From a virus, in IMG/VR virus record IMGVR_UViG_3300037507_003276, positions 1 to 50,018 of that record: DNA of 50,018 bases. One strand, written 5' to 3'. A model generated the notes under the pieces. It was not told the DNA's origin. It saw only the letters and a list, made by a program, of their open reading frames with translations, and ran no database searches. Positions 9,066-17,714 of this stretch are shown here, piece by piece (position 1 is the first letter of the stretch; each line of letters starts with the position of its first letter). The position numbers and the translations under genes are program-made.

Positions 9066-9965
9066 ATGAAAGTATTAATACTTGGAAAGGGATATATTGG
9101 AAATTATTTAGCAAAAGCTAATGAAAAACATAACATAGTTCATATTAGTAAATCTGATTTGAATTATGAAGATCCTGATACATTTGTAAAATTTTTACAT
9201 AGAGAATCAGACTATCCAAAAGCAAATTTTGATTGGATTATAAATTGTTCTGGTTATACTGGTAGACCCAATGTTGAAGCATGTGAAACCGATAAAGAAA
9301 ATTGTTACCATTATAACGTAACAGTACCTTTATATATCACTAAAGTCGCCAACCGTCTCAGAATTCCAATTATTCATATTGGATCTGGTTGTATTTATGA
9401 TGGGTATTCACAACAATACACAGAAGACGATCTCCCAAATTTTGGAGCAGATAGTAATCAAAGTTCTTTTTATTCAAAAACAAAAGATGCTTTTGAAAAG
9501 TTGAGCGAACATTTGGAAAGATATATTTTCAGAATTCGTATACCGTTTAATGGCGTTCCTGAATCTAAAAATTATCTTTGGAAATTATTAAATTATGACA
9601 ATTTAATCAGCCAACAAAATTCTATTACTAATGTTGATGATCTTGTAAATTTTGTTTACAAGTTCATTGAAAAAAATAGACCTTTAGGAGTTTATAATGT
9701 TACCAATAAAGGTAGTATTGAAGCCAAAGAAGTTGTTGAAATTTTAAAGTCTTATGGATTCGAAAATCCAAAGTGGAATTTTGTTTCTATTCCTGATGCC
9801 AAATTTAAAGTTGGTAGAAGTAATTGTATTTTAAATACGGATAAAATTGAAAGTATTGGATTAGGACTTCTAACTGTCAAAGAAAGTATAGAGAAAGCAG
9901 TCAAAGAATATTCTATGGCTGAACCAATCGATTATAGATTGGCAAAAGAGGCATACGAACTTTAA
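9066..9965 (+). CDS. NAD(P)-dependent sugar-nucleotide reductase/epimerase (RmlD-like)
   Basis: The start is set at 9066, 1 nt after the reductase stop; the longer upstream frame overlaps that gene. The 299-residue protein begins with the Rossmann motif MKVLILGKGYIGNYLA, has INCSGYTGRPNVEACE (RmlD-like), a GSGCIYDG strand, and a YSKTK active-site Tyr-x-x-x-Lys. The family reduces or epimerises NDP-sugars. In a phage it could modify virion glycans or host surface sugars, but the substrate is unknown. Confidence 0.82.
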   Translation: MKVLILGKGYIGNYLAKANEKHNIVHISKSDLNYEDPDTFVKFLHRESDYPKANFDWIINCSGYTGRPNVEACETDKENCYHYNVTVPLYITKVANRLRIPIIHIGSGCIYDGYSQQYTEDDLPNFGADSNQSSFYSKTKDAFEKLSEHLERYIFRIRIPFNGVPESKNYLWKLLNYDNLISQQNSITNVDDLVNFVYKFIEKNRPLGVYNVTNKGSIEAKEVVEILKSYGFENPKWNFVSIPDAKFKVGRSNCILNTDKIESIGLGLLTVKESIEKAVKEYSMAEPIDYRLAKEAYEL

Positions 9966-10369
9966 TCAAGTTGATGGCACTTAACGCCATAAAAACTAAA
10001 AATTTCCACAGCCTTGTAATCTCTGCTGTACATTTCATTAAAGAACACTTCTTTAATTCCATGAGCCACAATGTTAATAGCGCAATTGGAACAAGGTAGC
10101 AAAGTACAAGCTATTAACTTCCCTTCGCCTTGACGAATTCTTGCCAAACAATTTGTTTCAGCATGAATCATATAAGGTCTACGCTCGTCTCTATCTTTCC
10201 AAAAGCTATTGTGAACGTTTACACCACTGGCTAAACCATTATAAGCAACAGCTAAAACTTCGTTGTTATGTCCCAGAACACAAGCACCCACTTTTTTATG
10301 GGGATCTTCGGATCTGAGCATAGCAACCTTTGCAAGTTCCATTGCATGTTTTGGCCAAGATGATCTCAT
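9962..10369 (-). CDS. dCMP/cytidine deaminase family protein
   Basis: The 135 residues contain the HAE motif (MIHAETNCLA, zinc ligand His and proton-shuttling Glu) and the PCSNC motif with two zinc-binding cysteines. The family deaminates dCMP to dUMP; dUTPase lies nearby, and together they would supply dUMP for dTMP synthesis, useful to an AT-rich phage. It overlaps the convergent RmlD-like gene by 4 nt and the upstream HNH gene by 4 nt. Confidence 0.9.
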   Translation of the reverse strand: MRSSWPKHAMELAKVAMLRSEDPHKKVGACVLGHNNEVLAVAYNGLASGVNVHNSFWKDRDERRPYMIHAETNCLARIRQGEGKLIACTLLPCSNCAINIVAHGIKEVFFNEMYSRDYKAVEIFSFYGVKCHQLD

Positions 10370-10953
10370 GATTTAGAATTCAAAAACAATTCCCATTCTT
10401 GGATGTTATATTTGTTTGTAAGATAAAAAGAAACTGGAAGTTCTTTCGGAACATACGGTTGACGAATTAATTTCAGTCCAGCTTCTTCTGGTGTTCTATC
10501 TGCTTTTTTAGCATTTACTTTTTTATGTGCTAAAACGCAGTTAGTCCAATCAGTAGCACCGCCCCTGCTTTTTGGAATTACATGATCTATATTTCCTTCG
10601 TTTGGATTTATTTTTTTACCAGTATATTGACAAATCCCCTGATCTCTAATCCAAATACCCTTACGAGTTATTTTAGGACGTTTTTTAGGAACTTTATCAT
10701 ATCTGCACAAAATAATAATTTTAGGAATTTTTACATTACCCTGAATCGTTTTTACAAAATGATCGTCTTCGGAACATGATAAATCGACCCATTGTTTCCA
10801 AGTTAAAGGAACCATATCGTCCTTTCCACGAATATCTAATCCAGTAGCAGTATTCGAATACATCATGGATAATGCATCGGCTGGTGTACTGATATTAATA
10901 GCTTGCCAATTTTTGTTTAAAACCAATACAATGTCTTTATTTAAACTGCTCAT
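10366..10953 (-). CDS. HNH endonuclease (McrA/HNH_5 type)
   Basis: The 195-residue protein has an HNH core: ICQYTGKK, then NIDHVIPKSRGG and a TNCVLAHKKVNAKK segment. This class is common in phages and cyanobacteria, either as free-standing endonucleases or as RNA/DNA processing enzymes. The first zinc-knuckle cysteine pair is incomplete (CxxT), which is common in this subgroup. It sits inside an otherwise nucleotide-metabolism operon. Confidence 0.88.
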   Translation of the reverse strand: MSSLNKDIVLVLNKNWQAINISTPADALSMMYSNTATGLDIRGKDDMVPLTWKQWVDLSCSEDDHFVKTIQGNVKIPKIIILCRYDKVPKKRPKITRKGIWIRDQGICQYTGKKINPNEGNIDHVIPKSRGGATDWTNCVLAHKKVNAKKADRTPEEAGLKLIRQPYVPKELPVSFYLTNKYNIQEWELFLNSKS

Positions 10954-11176
10954 AATTATGTTTAAAATTTTCAGATAATTTGGTTTTTAAAAAGCTTAAA
11001 AGCTGGTCAAAATCTTCATCATCCAAATGTAATTCTAACTTACATCCATCATACTTTGACCCATAATTAAAGTCAATATTAATCTCTATCGGAGGTTGTT
11101 CGTTTAATATTTTTCCACTAAAATCAGAGTAATATACAGCATCTTCTAATTCCGATGGTTTAAGTATTTTTTTCAT
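10937..11176 (-). CDS. Hypothetical protein
   Basis: A 79-residue acidic protein, family unknown. It overlaps the HNH gene by 17 nt. A TATAAGTATTC box lies about 5 nt upstream of its ATG and resembles the late-type box. Confidence 0.65.
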   Translation of the reverse strand: MKKILKPSELEDAVYYSDFSGKILNEQPPIEINIDFNYGSKYDGCKLELHLDDEDFDQLLSFLKTKLSENFKHNYEQFK

Positions 11177-11783
11177 AAGAATACTTATAAAGACTTAGTA
11201 TGTGGTCTGGAATATTAAAGTACTCTTCTTTTTTCAAAAACTTTTTTGGCATTTTATTAATAATAAAAGCTTTTTCATAGGGTCTATTTGGCCATACTTT
11301 TTTCTTATAAGAAACACCATAACCATACAAATAAGCATTAGCTTTTTGGATATACAAATCTATGTTAAAATTAAGTTTATATTTTTTAATTTTTTTGACA
11401 GTTCTTTTTTCACAATCTAATTCAAGAAGAATTGTGTTTTGAAATGCTTCAGTAACTTTACTCAAATTAAACTTTTTACGTTTTTCGCTAATCCAATCCT
11501 CAACAACATACAATCCCAAATCATCTGGAACCCAAACAGAAGATTTTTCAATAAACTGATCTAAATGACACGACTCATGAATTAAGATATCCAACCAATC
11601 TTGGACTGTTTTCTTTTTTGTGGCAACGACTAAACTTTTTTCATCAAAAAAACCACTACATGGAATGTTGTTAGTATCCACTTGTTCTGCATATTCCAAA
11701 CGAAAGTTTATTTTATTTTCAATACATTTTTTAGAAACATCTGCAATTAGTTTTGTAATTTTTGTATTCATAGTATCCACCAT
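11160..11783 (-). CDS. Zincin-like hypothetical protein with HESCH motif
   Basis: The 207-residue protein contains WLDILIHESCHLDQFIE near residue 85-101, an HExxH motif with helical context. The rest has no recognised domain. It overlaps both neighbours by about 16 nt. It is one of three small HExxH proteins in the window. Confidence 0.7.
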   Translation of the reverse strand: MVDTMNTKITKLIADVSKKCIENKINFRLEYAEQVDTNNIPCSGFFDEKSLVVATKKKTVQDWLDILIHESCHLDQFIEKSSVWVPDDLGLYVVEDWISEKRKKFNLSKVTEAFQNTILLELDCEKRTVKKIKKYKLNFNIDLYIQKANAYLYGYGVSYKKKVWPNRPYEKAFIINKMPKKFLKKEEYFNIPDHILSLYKYSYEKNT

Positions 11784-12265
11784 TCGGGAATGTTATTTAA
11801 TTTTTCCCATTTGGCAAAGTTTTTCTTTTCATGGATATAATATTGTCTATAAGAATAGACAGCATCGTGTGATTTATATTGATCAGGCATTGCTTGAGCA
11901 AACGGAGTAACTTGTTCGCCTTCGATCATATGTTGCATATCAGCTAAATGTTTAAGACCAGCTTCACAGCTATGAATCTTAGAATATCTTCTGGTATATT
12001 CCTCACACAAAGCCAAAGCATGTGTCATTGCCCACATAAAATTGATTCTGCTATCGCCACACCAACGAGTGCAAGGATGATTGTGATAACCACCCTTTAA
12101 TGGTGTTCCTTTGGATGTCAAAGGCATTTGGGCAGGTGTAGCACCATGACGAATAACAGCAGAACCTAATTGCTGATATAACTCAACACACATTTTAGGT
12201 ATGTGTTTATCACAGTGATATCTTGCTGCGGTAGCAGGATGCTCGTCTAAAATAAAAATATTCAT
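11768..12265 (-). CDS. Conserved phage protein, His/Cys-rich
   Basis: The 165 residues follow a pattern common in large phages: MNIFILDEHPATAARYHCDKH, a YHNHPCTRWC segment, a helix with LCEEYTRRY, TPFAQAMPDQYK and a final EWWIL. The conserved His, Cys and Trp positions suggest a DNA- or nucleotide-acting enzyme; some homologues may be annotated as DNA glycosylases, but I cannot confirm that. It abuts the dUTPase gene, whose final TAA overlaps its ATG by 1 nt. Confidence 0.7.
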   Translation of the reverse strand: MNIFILDEHPATAARYHCDKHIPKMCVELYQQLGSAVIRHGATPAQMPLTSKGTPLKGGYHNHPCTRWCGDSRINFMWAMTHALALCEEYTRRYSKIHSCEAGLKHLADMQHMIEGEQVTPFAQAMPDQYKSHDAVYSYRQYYIHEKKNFAKWEKLNNIPEWWIL

Positions 12266-12693
12266 TAAACTCCAGTAGAACCAAATCCACCACTTCCTCT
12301 TTGTGTTTCATTTAAATCTTTAATTTGAAAAACTTCATTAAAAACAAAATCATAATGTTTTTCAAAAATAATTTGTGCTATTTTATCTCCAATATTAAAA
12401 ATAAAATCATTAAAGCTATCAGAGTTATAAAGTATTACTCCAACTTCTCCACGATAATCTGAATCAATAACGCCAGCCATTACATCAATTCCATGTTTAA
12501 AAGCCAATCCAGATCTTGGAGCAATTCTTCCATAATATCCAGAAGGAATTGCTAGAGCTATTCCAGTTGGTATTAATCGTCTTTCTTTAGGTTTTATTAC
12601 ACCAGTTTCAATAGAATAAAGATCATATCCTGCTGCATTTACAGAACCTTTTTTAGGAAGTAGTGCATGAGATGAAAGAGTTACTATTTTCAT
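12265..12693 (-). CDS. dut: dUTP diphosphatase
   Basis: All five dUTPase motifs are visible in the 142 residues: NAAGYDLYS, PRSGLAFKHG, GVIDSDYRGEV (catalytic Asp), GDKIAQIIF and the C-terminal RGSGGFGSTG. The trimeric enzyme hydrolyses dUTP to dUMP and PPi, keeping uracil out of DNA and feeding dTMP synthesis. Length is typical. The promoter just upstream would give a leaderless mRNA. Confidence 0.95.
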   Translation of the reverse strand: MKIVTLSSHALLPKKGSVNAAGYDLYSIETGVIKPKERRLIPTGIALAIPSGYYGRIAPRSGLAFKHGIDVMAGVIDSDYRGEVGVILYNSDSFNDFIFNIGDKIAQIIFEKHYDFVFNEVFQIKDLNETQRGSGGFGSTGV

Positions 12694-12699
12694 TTCTTT

Positions 12700-12728
12700 A
12701 TCCTATCAGTAACTGTCAAAATTGTCAA
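12700..12728 (-). promoter_or_regulatory. Sigma70-like promoter for dut
   Basis: The minus strand reads TTGACA, 17 nt, TAGGAT, then 6 nt to the dut ATG. It overlaps the end of the upstream 12706 gene. Confidence 0.6.
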
Positions 12729-12972
12729 TAAAAATTGGAGTATTTTCTCCCACATATGCACCCAAAACATTATATTCAAAATATTCTATAGCTTCTTCAT
12801 AGCTCATATTTTTTGTTAAAATTTTGATACACTTGTTTTTATCATAAACTGAAAAAAAAGTATTAAATTGTTGACCTATACCTAAAAATGCGTTTTCAAA
12901 ACCATCTGCCAATAATATTTGAGCTTCTGGATAGTTTTCTTTAATGTGTGCTATAATTTTTATTTTTTTCAT
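12706..12972 (-). CDS. Hypothetical protein
   Basis: An 88-residue protein of alternating strands and helices, with no family recognised. Its start overlaps the RNA ligase stop by 4 nt, so the two are probably cotranscribed. Confidence 0.65.
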   Translation of the reverse strand: MKKIKIIAHIKENYPEAQILLADGFENAFLGIGQQFNTFFSVYDKNKCIKILTKNMSYEEAIEYFEYNVLGAYVGENTPIFIDNFDSY

Positions 12973-14057
12973 AAATTTTGATGCATTAGTTTGATTAGTT
13001 GTTCGTTAGTTAAACTTTTACCATCCAATAAATTAAAAATCATTCCCGTCTTATTACTTTGATTTTCTCCATATGATGACATTATTTGTTGAGCTTGTTC
13101 TTTTCTTGTGGGATAATGTTTAATAATATCAACAAAAAATCCCATTCCTTTGATAGCTTTTTTTACTTTTTTTCCACATTCTACCATTTTTGAGATATCC
13201 CCTGTCATTTGTTCAGCAAGCTCCCAATCAAAATTAGTTTTAATAATATTGTAAAATTTTTTGTATGATGGAAGACCTTCATTCACATAAAATTCAATTA
13301 AATTTGATTCAGAATTTAATTTGGATTTAATTTTATGAATCCAACAATACCAATCAGATTTAATTTTAATTCTATTTTGATTGTTGTTATATGATATAAC
13401 AATTCCTTCTTTGCCCTTCCATTCTTTAACTGTTTTAACGGTTTCTTCAAGACTATCAAAAGAGTAAACTTCAGGCATTGGAATTTTTAATTCTTGAGAA
13501 ATGTTTTCAACCTTTTTTAAAGGCAACGGTTTTAAAGTTGTTTTATCGATTGCACCAAGCAAGTAAAATTGAACCATTGGTGTTCTAATAACGATAACAT
13601 TGTTTGGTGTAATAATTTCTAAAAGTAAAGATAAATGATTGTTTTGCTCTAAGAAAGAAATAATATTTGGATGATAATCTTTTAAAAGTTCAAAATCAGA
13701 AAAATTGTTTTGTTTTATATACGAAGCTGTTCCGCGAGTTCGCATATTAAATTTTCCATTAACATAGTCTGCAATCAACAATGAACCATCAAGTTTTTCT
13801 TGTATGTTCCAATCATCATATTTGTTTGGATCAGGATAACAATCTGGTTTTTCACCACAATTAAAAAATTTCGGCCAACCACTCGAAAGAACTTCTGATG
13901 TCTCTTTGCTTATAATTAAAGATCGGTAATGTAAATTGGTTTTATTCCATTTCGCATCAATTGCAGGAATAATCAAATATGAAGGTATACCACAAAAGTT
14001 ATGTTCGTATATACCAAACCCATCTTCAACAGAAGGTTTATCACAGATAAGAGTCAT
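12969..14057 (-). CDS. T4 Rnl1-like RNA ligase
   Basis: The 362-residue protein has nucleotidyltransferase motif I, QEKLDGSLL, with the adenylated Lys at residue 88; motif III-like FYLLGAID; motif IV EGIVISY; and motif V IKIKSDWY. The KxDGS spacing and length match T4 Rnl1 (374 residues) rather than DNA ligases. Rnl1 seals tRNA cut by host anticodon nucleases after end healing by Pnkp. Candidate healing enzymes are the kinase at 15316 and HAD phosphatase at 20812. Confidence 0.87.
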   Translation of the reverse strand: MTLICDKPSVEDGFGIYEHNFCGIPSYLIIPAIDAKWNKTNLHYRSLIISKETSEVLSSGWPKFFNCGEKPDCYPDPNKYDDWNIQEKLDGSLLIADYVNGKFNMRTRGTASYIKQNNFSDFELLKDYHPNIISFLEQNNHLSLLLEIITPNNVIVIRTPMVQFYLLGAIDKTTLKPLPLKKVENISQELKIPMPEVYSFDSLEETVKTVKEWKGKEGIVISYNNNQNRIKIKSDWYCWIHKIKSKLNSESNLIEFYVNEGLPSYKKFYNIIKTNFDWELAEQMTGDISKMVECGKKVKKAIKGMGFFVDIIKHYPTRKEQAQQIMSSYGENQSNKTGMIFNLLDGKSLTNEQLIKLMHQNL

Positions 14058-14265
14058 AGTGCCTTACATTATACAATGTAATATCAAAAATAGTAAAATT
14101 ACATATAACCAAATTAAATCGAATTTGAGGGTTATGATCTCTTTTATAAAGGTCTAAATTTAATAAAAACTCAAAAAAAGTAATACCATCTTTAAAATTT
14201 CTAACTTTATAAAAAAGACCAAAATCTAAAGCATATTCCGTAGTTAAATTAAATCCGTAAATCAT
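14041..14265 (-). CDS. Hypothetical protein
   Basis: The ATG at 14265 is chosen because it follows the preceding stop by 1 nt; a longer frame reaching 14292 overlaps that gene. The 74 residues are rich in aromatic residues and look like a small beta-sheet protein of unknown family. It overlaps the RNA ligase start by 17 nt. Confidence 0.6.
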   Translation of the reverse strand: MIYGFNLTTEYALDFGLFYKVRNFKDGITFFEFLLNLDLYKRDHNPQIRFNLVICNFTIFDITLYNVRHYDSYL

Positions 14266-14266
14266 G

Positions 14267-14659
14267 TTATTGTTCCCATAAGAATACCACATTAGGAAAT
14301 TCTTGCAAGTTTTTTTCTAATCCATTTTTAATAATTTTTTCCCAAATATGATATTTGTTTGCTAAACCACCACCTAGTTGAGAAATATAAAAAGTTTTAA
14401 ATGGCTCTTCTTTAATTTTTTCTCTTAGGTTTACAAGCTCATCAAAAAATATACCAGCATACTCTTTGGGTTGATAGAAAGATTCATCTTCATTATCAGG
14501 ATATTTTTTTGTAATAAAACCATATGATTGTTGGTGATCTCTCAATATTGCTGCACCACAATAACCTTGATGAATTGTATTATCACCAAATACAAAAATG
14601 GCCTTTGGGTTAGAATCCAAAAAGTCTTCCGTCATTATAAAATTTTCATATCTAGCCAT
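14267..14659 (-). CDS. Conserved phage protein with FGDN/GxGAA motif
   Basis: The 130-residue protein has IFVFGDN, HQGYCGAAILRD, GFITKKYP and SQLGGGLANKY motifs, a pattern seen in many phage and bacterial hypothetical proteins and reminiscent of a nucleotide- or ADP-ribose-binding fold. I cannot name the family with confidence. It sits between the RNA ligase group and a larger hypothetical gene. Confidence 0.65.
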   Translation of the reverse strand: MARYENFIMTEDFLDSNPKAIFVFGDNTIHQGYCGAAILRDHQQSYGFITKKYPDNEDESFYQPKEYAGIFFDELVNLREKIKEEPFKTFYISQLGGGLANKYHIWEKIIKNGLEKNLQEFPNVVFLWEQ

Positions 14660-14663
14660 GATA

Positions 14664-15323
14664 TTATGTCCAAAAATAATCTCTTTTTTTAATGAGTTCT
14701 GTTAATATTTCTGTGTCAGTTTTATCAATAAGAGCTTCAAGTCTATTAACTTCAGCATAAACCTCTTCATATGATTTTCCATAGCGTTCTTCACAAGTTT
14801 TCATAGTGCGAGTAACAACGCCATTTTTATCAGTTTTTTCTTCTCCAAACCAATCAGAAAAATTATCTGTTTTTGGATATGCAGCATCTTTTTGTTTTTC
14901 GAATTCTTGGCGTTCCACAGTGATGTATTTGTAAGATGCTTCCAACCATTCAGCAAATTTTTTGTGGTGTTCATCAGCGTCCCAATCAACAATTCCCTTT
15001 GAGTATTCATCTTCGTAAAAGGATTTAATGATTTCAAAATTAATCTCAACAATCAGACCACTAAGATCCCACCATTGACGAGGAATAGCTTTACGAAGTC
15101 TAGAGTGATGTGGTTTAAAAATGGTTTTGATTTTGTCGTAATAAAATCTTTGCCAACCATAAGGAACAATATCCCAAATATCCCAGACGCCAAATTTGTT
15201 ATTTGTCCAAGAACGGATATGAAAATTTAATTTTTGCCAAGTATTAAGTTTGGCTTCTTTAAGATAATCTTCACTAAGTTTATGATCTCTTGCTATAATT
15301 TTTTCTATGCTCATATTATTCAA
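14664..15323 (-). CDS. Conserved phage hypothetical protein
   Basis: The 219-residue helical protein is rich in Trp and charged residues (WDIWDIVPYGWQRFYYDK near residue 50, QWWDLSG near 84). Proteins of this type recur in large phages without known role. Met4 is an alternative start. It overlaps the P-loop kinase by 8 nt. Confidence 0.7.
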   Translation of the reverse strand: MNNMSIEKIIARDHKLSEDYLKEAKLNTWQKLNFHIRSWTNNKFGVWDIWDIVPYGWQRFYYDKIKTIFKPHHSRLRKAIPRQWWDLSGLIVEINFEIIKSFYEDEYSKGIVDWDADEHHKKFAEWLEASYKYITVERQEFEKQKDAAYPKTDNFSDWFGEEKTDKNGVVTRTMKTCEERYGKSYEEVYAEVNRLEALIDKTDTEILTELIKKRDYFWT

Positions 15324-15729
15324 AATCCTCCAATTTAAAAAATTCTCTCCTCGATTTCATTTTTTCCACAATTTCCTGTGGAACATCATGAATGTTTTTG
15401 TATTCTGTGGTCAAATGTTCAATAATGACATGATAGCCGTGATGTCTTGCCATTTCAATATACGGTTTAACTTCCCATTGCATTGTCATGGTATTGGAAA
15501 TAATAACAGCTTCACCGAGAAGCATAGCTCTTTCGGTTGCTTTCTGACACCAATTGTGACATTCTTTTAATTTTCTAGGATTAAATGCGTAATCACCATT
15601 ACGATCAATCATAAGCATATCTGCTTCGTAATGATGCTTAATGTCCTTTTCGCGCATCAATTCTTTAGCGCGAGTAGTTTTACCAGCACCAGACGGTCCT
15701 GTTATGAGATATAAAACTTTTCTTTTCAT
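15316..15729 (-). CDS. P-loop polynucleotide kinase-like protein
   Basis: The 137 residues begin with LITGPSGAGKTTRAKEL (Walker A), have a YEADML strand with acidic residue as in T4 Pnkp kinase, and a VIISNTMTM segment typical of zeta-toxin/Pnkp-like kinases. A single kinase domain is present; the T4 Pnkp phosphatase half is absent. It may phosphorylate 5'-OH RNA ends, working with the RNA ligase 1.3 kb downstream. Other small-molecule kinases remain possible. Confidence 0.75.
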   Translation of the reverse strand: MKRKVLYLITGPSGAGKTTRAKELMREKDIKHHYEADMLMIDRNGDYAFNPRKLKECHNWCQKATERAMLLGEAVIISNTMTMQWEVKPYIEMARHHGYHVIIEHLTTEYKNIHDVPQEIVEKMKSRREFFKLEDFE

Positions 15730-15938
15730 CTAGGCAAGAGTAGCATAAGATTGCCACCTTGTCCAGAAGAACTTTGTTCATATTTTCCGTTATACCAATC
15801 ACGATCTATTTGCTCATAAGCAACAATAAATTTTGGGTCTTTGATATCATCAAAGCCATCTTCATAGCCATCCACAACAACTTTCATTTCTTGATTACTG
15901 ATTTGTTGTAATCGATTTATTAATTCTTTAACAGTCAT
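15726..15938 (-). CDS. Hypothetical protein
   Basis: A 70-residue protein with a conserved-looking pattern (MTVKELINRLQQI, VVVDGYEDGFDDI, final NLMLLLPR) common in phage and bacterial small proteins; function unknown. It overlaps the kinase start by 4 nt. A TTAAGTATTA box lies just upstream. Confidence 0.65.
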   Translation of the reverse strand: MTVKELINRLQQISNQEMKVVVDGYEDGFDDIKDPKFIVAYEQIDRDWYNGKYEQSSSGQGGNLMLLLPR

Positions 15939-15953
15939 GATAATACTTAACTG

Positions 15954-16802
15954 TTAAGCTATTCCACCATAATTTGATAAATTACTAACCCTACTTGATA
16001 GTTTATTATAAACTGATTTTTGGATTGGTATTTTTTTGGTTATTAAACGCCCATCAATAATAACCCCGTAGTCTTTTTCTGTATCTAAATTCCAACATTC
16101 TAAGGGTGTATTCATGTGAATACATTCAGGATCTTTGATTGTTGTGTGACCAACAATTTGTTTACCAGTTTCTAAAATAGGATGGAATTCTGCTCTCCAA
16201 TCGTGCCATATAACACCACCTACTGGATGGCTTCCTCCGCGATGATAACCAGCAGCGGAAATGATCTCGTTATGATTATATTCTAAATTTCTAAAATTTT
16301 TCCAAACATCAGGGAGAAGTTCGTTTACAAAACGATCCATAGTATAACCATAAGGAAAAAACTTAATTGAAATTCCCGCATGAGATAAAGTCCATCCTTG
16401 TGTTTGATGTGCAAATTTAAAATGTGTAAAAAAGAAATCATCTTTTAAACCATGATCAAAAAACACACGACGAAATTTTCTGGCTTTAGAAATTGTAAAA
16501 CCAGAACAATAATATTTTAAAGTTTTTGAAATTGGATTAGGTGAAAAATTTTTATTTTCGTAAATATAACTTAAATCGTGATTTCCAATTAAAAAAACAA
16601 ATTTATCTTTGTTAGGATGTTCCAAAACAAGATATTTTAAGTATTCGCAAGTTTGTTCAAAACCAGCAACTTTCGGTGGCTCATAAAAAGAATCAACCCA
16701 ATCACCGAGAAAAACTACTTCATCGTAGTCTTTTTCAGCGTCTAAAATTGATTTGACCGATTCGATCCTTTGGTGGACATCTGGTATAACTAAAGTTTTC
16801 AT
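15954..16802 (-). CDS. Calcineurin-like metallophosphoesterase
   Basis: The 282-residue protein shows the ordered metal-binding motifs: IPDVHQR, FLGDWVDSF, LIGNHDLSY, SHAGIS and VGHTTI. This arrangement matches Ser/Thr phosphatase and Ap4A-hydrolase-type enzymes. The substrate is unknown. It is one of four metallophosphoesterases in the window and overlaps the upstream small gene by 4 nt. Confidence 0.87.
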   Translation of the reverse strand: MKTLVIPDVHQRIESVKSILDAEKDYDEVVFLGDWVDSFYEPPKVAGFEQTCEYLKYLVLEHPNKDKFVFLIGNHDLSYIYENKNFSPNPISKTLKYYCSGFTISKARKFRRVFFDHGLKDDFFFTHFKFAHQTQGWTLSHAGISIKFFPYGYTMDRFVNELLPDVWKNFRNLEYNHNEIISAAGYHRGGSHPVGGVIWHDWRAEFHPILETGKQIVGHTTIKDPECIHMNTPLECWNLDTEKDYGVIIDGRLITKKIPIQKSVYNKLSSRVSNLSNYGGIA

Positions 16803-17014
16803 TTTATTCTGTATGTTCTAAAAAAATCTTTAAGAGGATCTTTTTTGTTTGATTTTGTAGCCCTATGCCAACAAAAGCAAATTGGACATTTATATGATCT
16901 TGTATTTTTTTCAAACGCAGTTTTCTTTGAAAGAAATCTTTTTTTTGTCGAGCAAATAAAAATGTCTCTTTCTGTAAAGGTTAACTTGTTTTTTATTTTA
17001 GATATATTAATCAT
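16799..17014 (-). CDS. Small zinc-binding protein
   Basis: A 71-residue basic protein with CPICFCWH near residue 44, which could bind zinc. Homologues of this look are common in T4-like phages. Overlaps both neighbours by 4 nt. Confidence 0.65.
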   Translation of the reverse strand: MINISKIKNKLTFTERDIFICSTKKRFLSKKTAFEKNTRSYKCPICFCWHRATKSNKKDPLKDFFRTYRIK

Positions 17015-17217
17015 AATGGATCAGATTTTTTTATATCAAAAGTAGCATTTTGGTATATTCTAATCTGATCCGATCTAAAATGCAAGATATTTCCACCATT
17101 TTCCATTACAACGGTCCAAATATCATTTTCAAAAGTTCCACCGTTAGCTACATATATAGCATAAGCACCACCCATAGGGGTAACAACTGGTATTGGGTTT
17201 TTAAATTCTAACATCAT
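17011..17217 (-). CDS. Hypothetical protein
   Basis: A 68-residue, mostly beta-strand protein with a GGAYAIYVANGGTFENDIWTV core. It resembles small phage proteins of unknown role. It overlaps the next gene by 4 nt. Confidence 0.6.
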   Translation of the reverse strand: MMLEFKNPIPVVTPMGGAYAIYVANGGTFENDIWTVVMENGGNILHFRSDQIRIYQNATFDIKKSDPL

Positions 17218-17219
17218 TG

Positions 17220-17714
17220 TTAACTAGTTACGTTAAAAGCGTTACAAAGCAAATCTAATGTTGAAACATTTATTGGTGTAGATATTTGAGAAACTTCCTC
17301 ATATGCAGATGATCCATAATCACCATACGGATCATCGCTTGATGCATAATTTGAAACTACTGGTTTTTGTTCTTGTGGTTCTGAATCTTTACCAACCTTA
17401 TCTAAAATTAAAGAAAGTAATTGATGGTAAACGAAATCAGAGTTAGCAACGGTTAAAAAATCTTGAATGTCCTTTTTTGTAAATTTTCCTTTTAATGCTT
17501 GAAACGGATCTTGATACTGACCCCAAATATAGATTGGAAGGTATCTATATGTAATCGATGCACAATCTTTAATAACATGATAAGCAGCTTGATTAATAAT
17601 AGTTACACCAGTATCTGGTTTTAAACTAGCTTTTTTTGCTGCTGTGTAAAGCTTGGCTTCTTTAACTGTACTGTTTTGAAGAAGAATTTCTATAAATTTC
17701 ATAGAAGTTGCCAC
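17220..17714 (-). CDS. Hypothetical protein
   Basis: A 164-residue helical protein with an acidic, Ser/Tyr-rich linker around residues 115-140. No recognised motif. It overlaps the upstream gene by 16 nt. Confidence 0.65.
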   Translation of the reverse strand: MATSMKFIEILLQNSTVKEAKLYTAAKKASLKPDTGVTIINQAAYHVIKDCASITYRYLPIYIWGQYQDPFQALKGKFTKKDIQDFLTVANSDFVYHQLLSLILDKVGKDSEPQEQKPVVSNYASSDDPYGDYGSSAYEEVSQISTPINVSTLDLLCNAFNVTS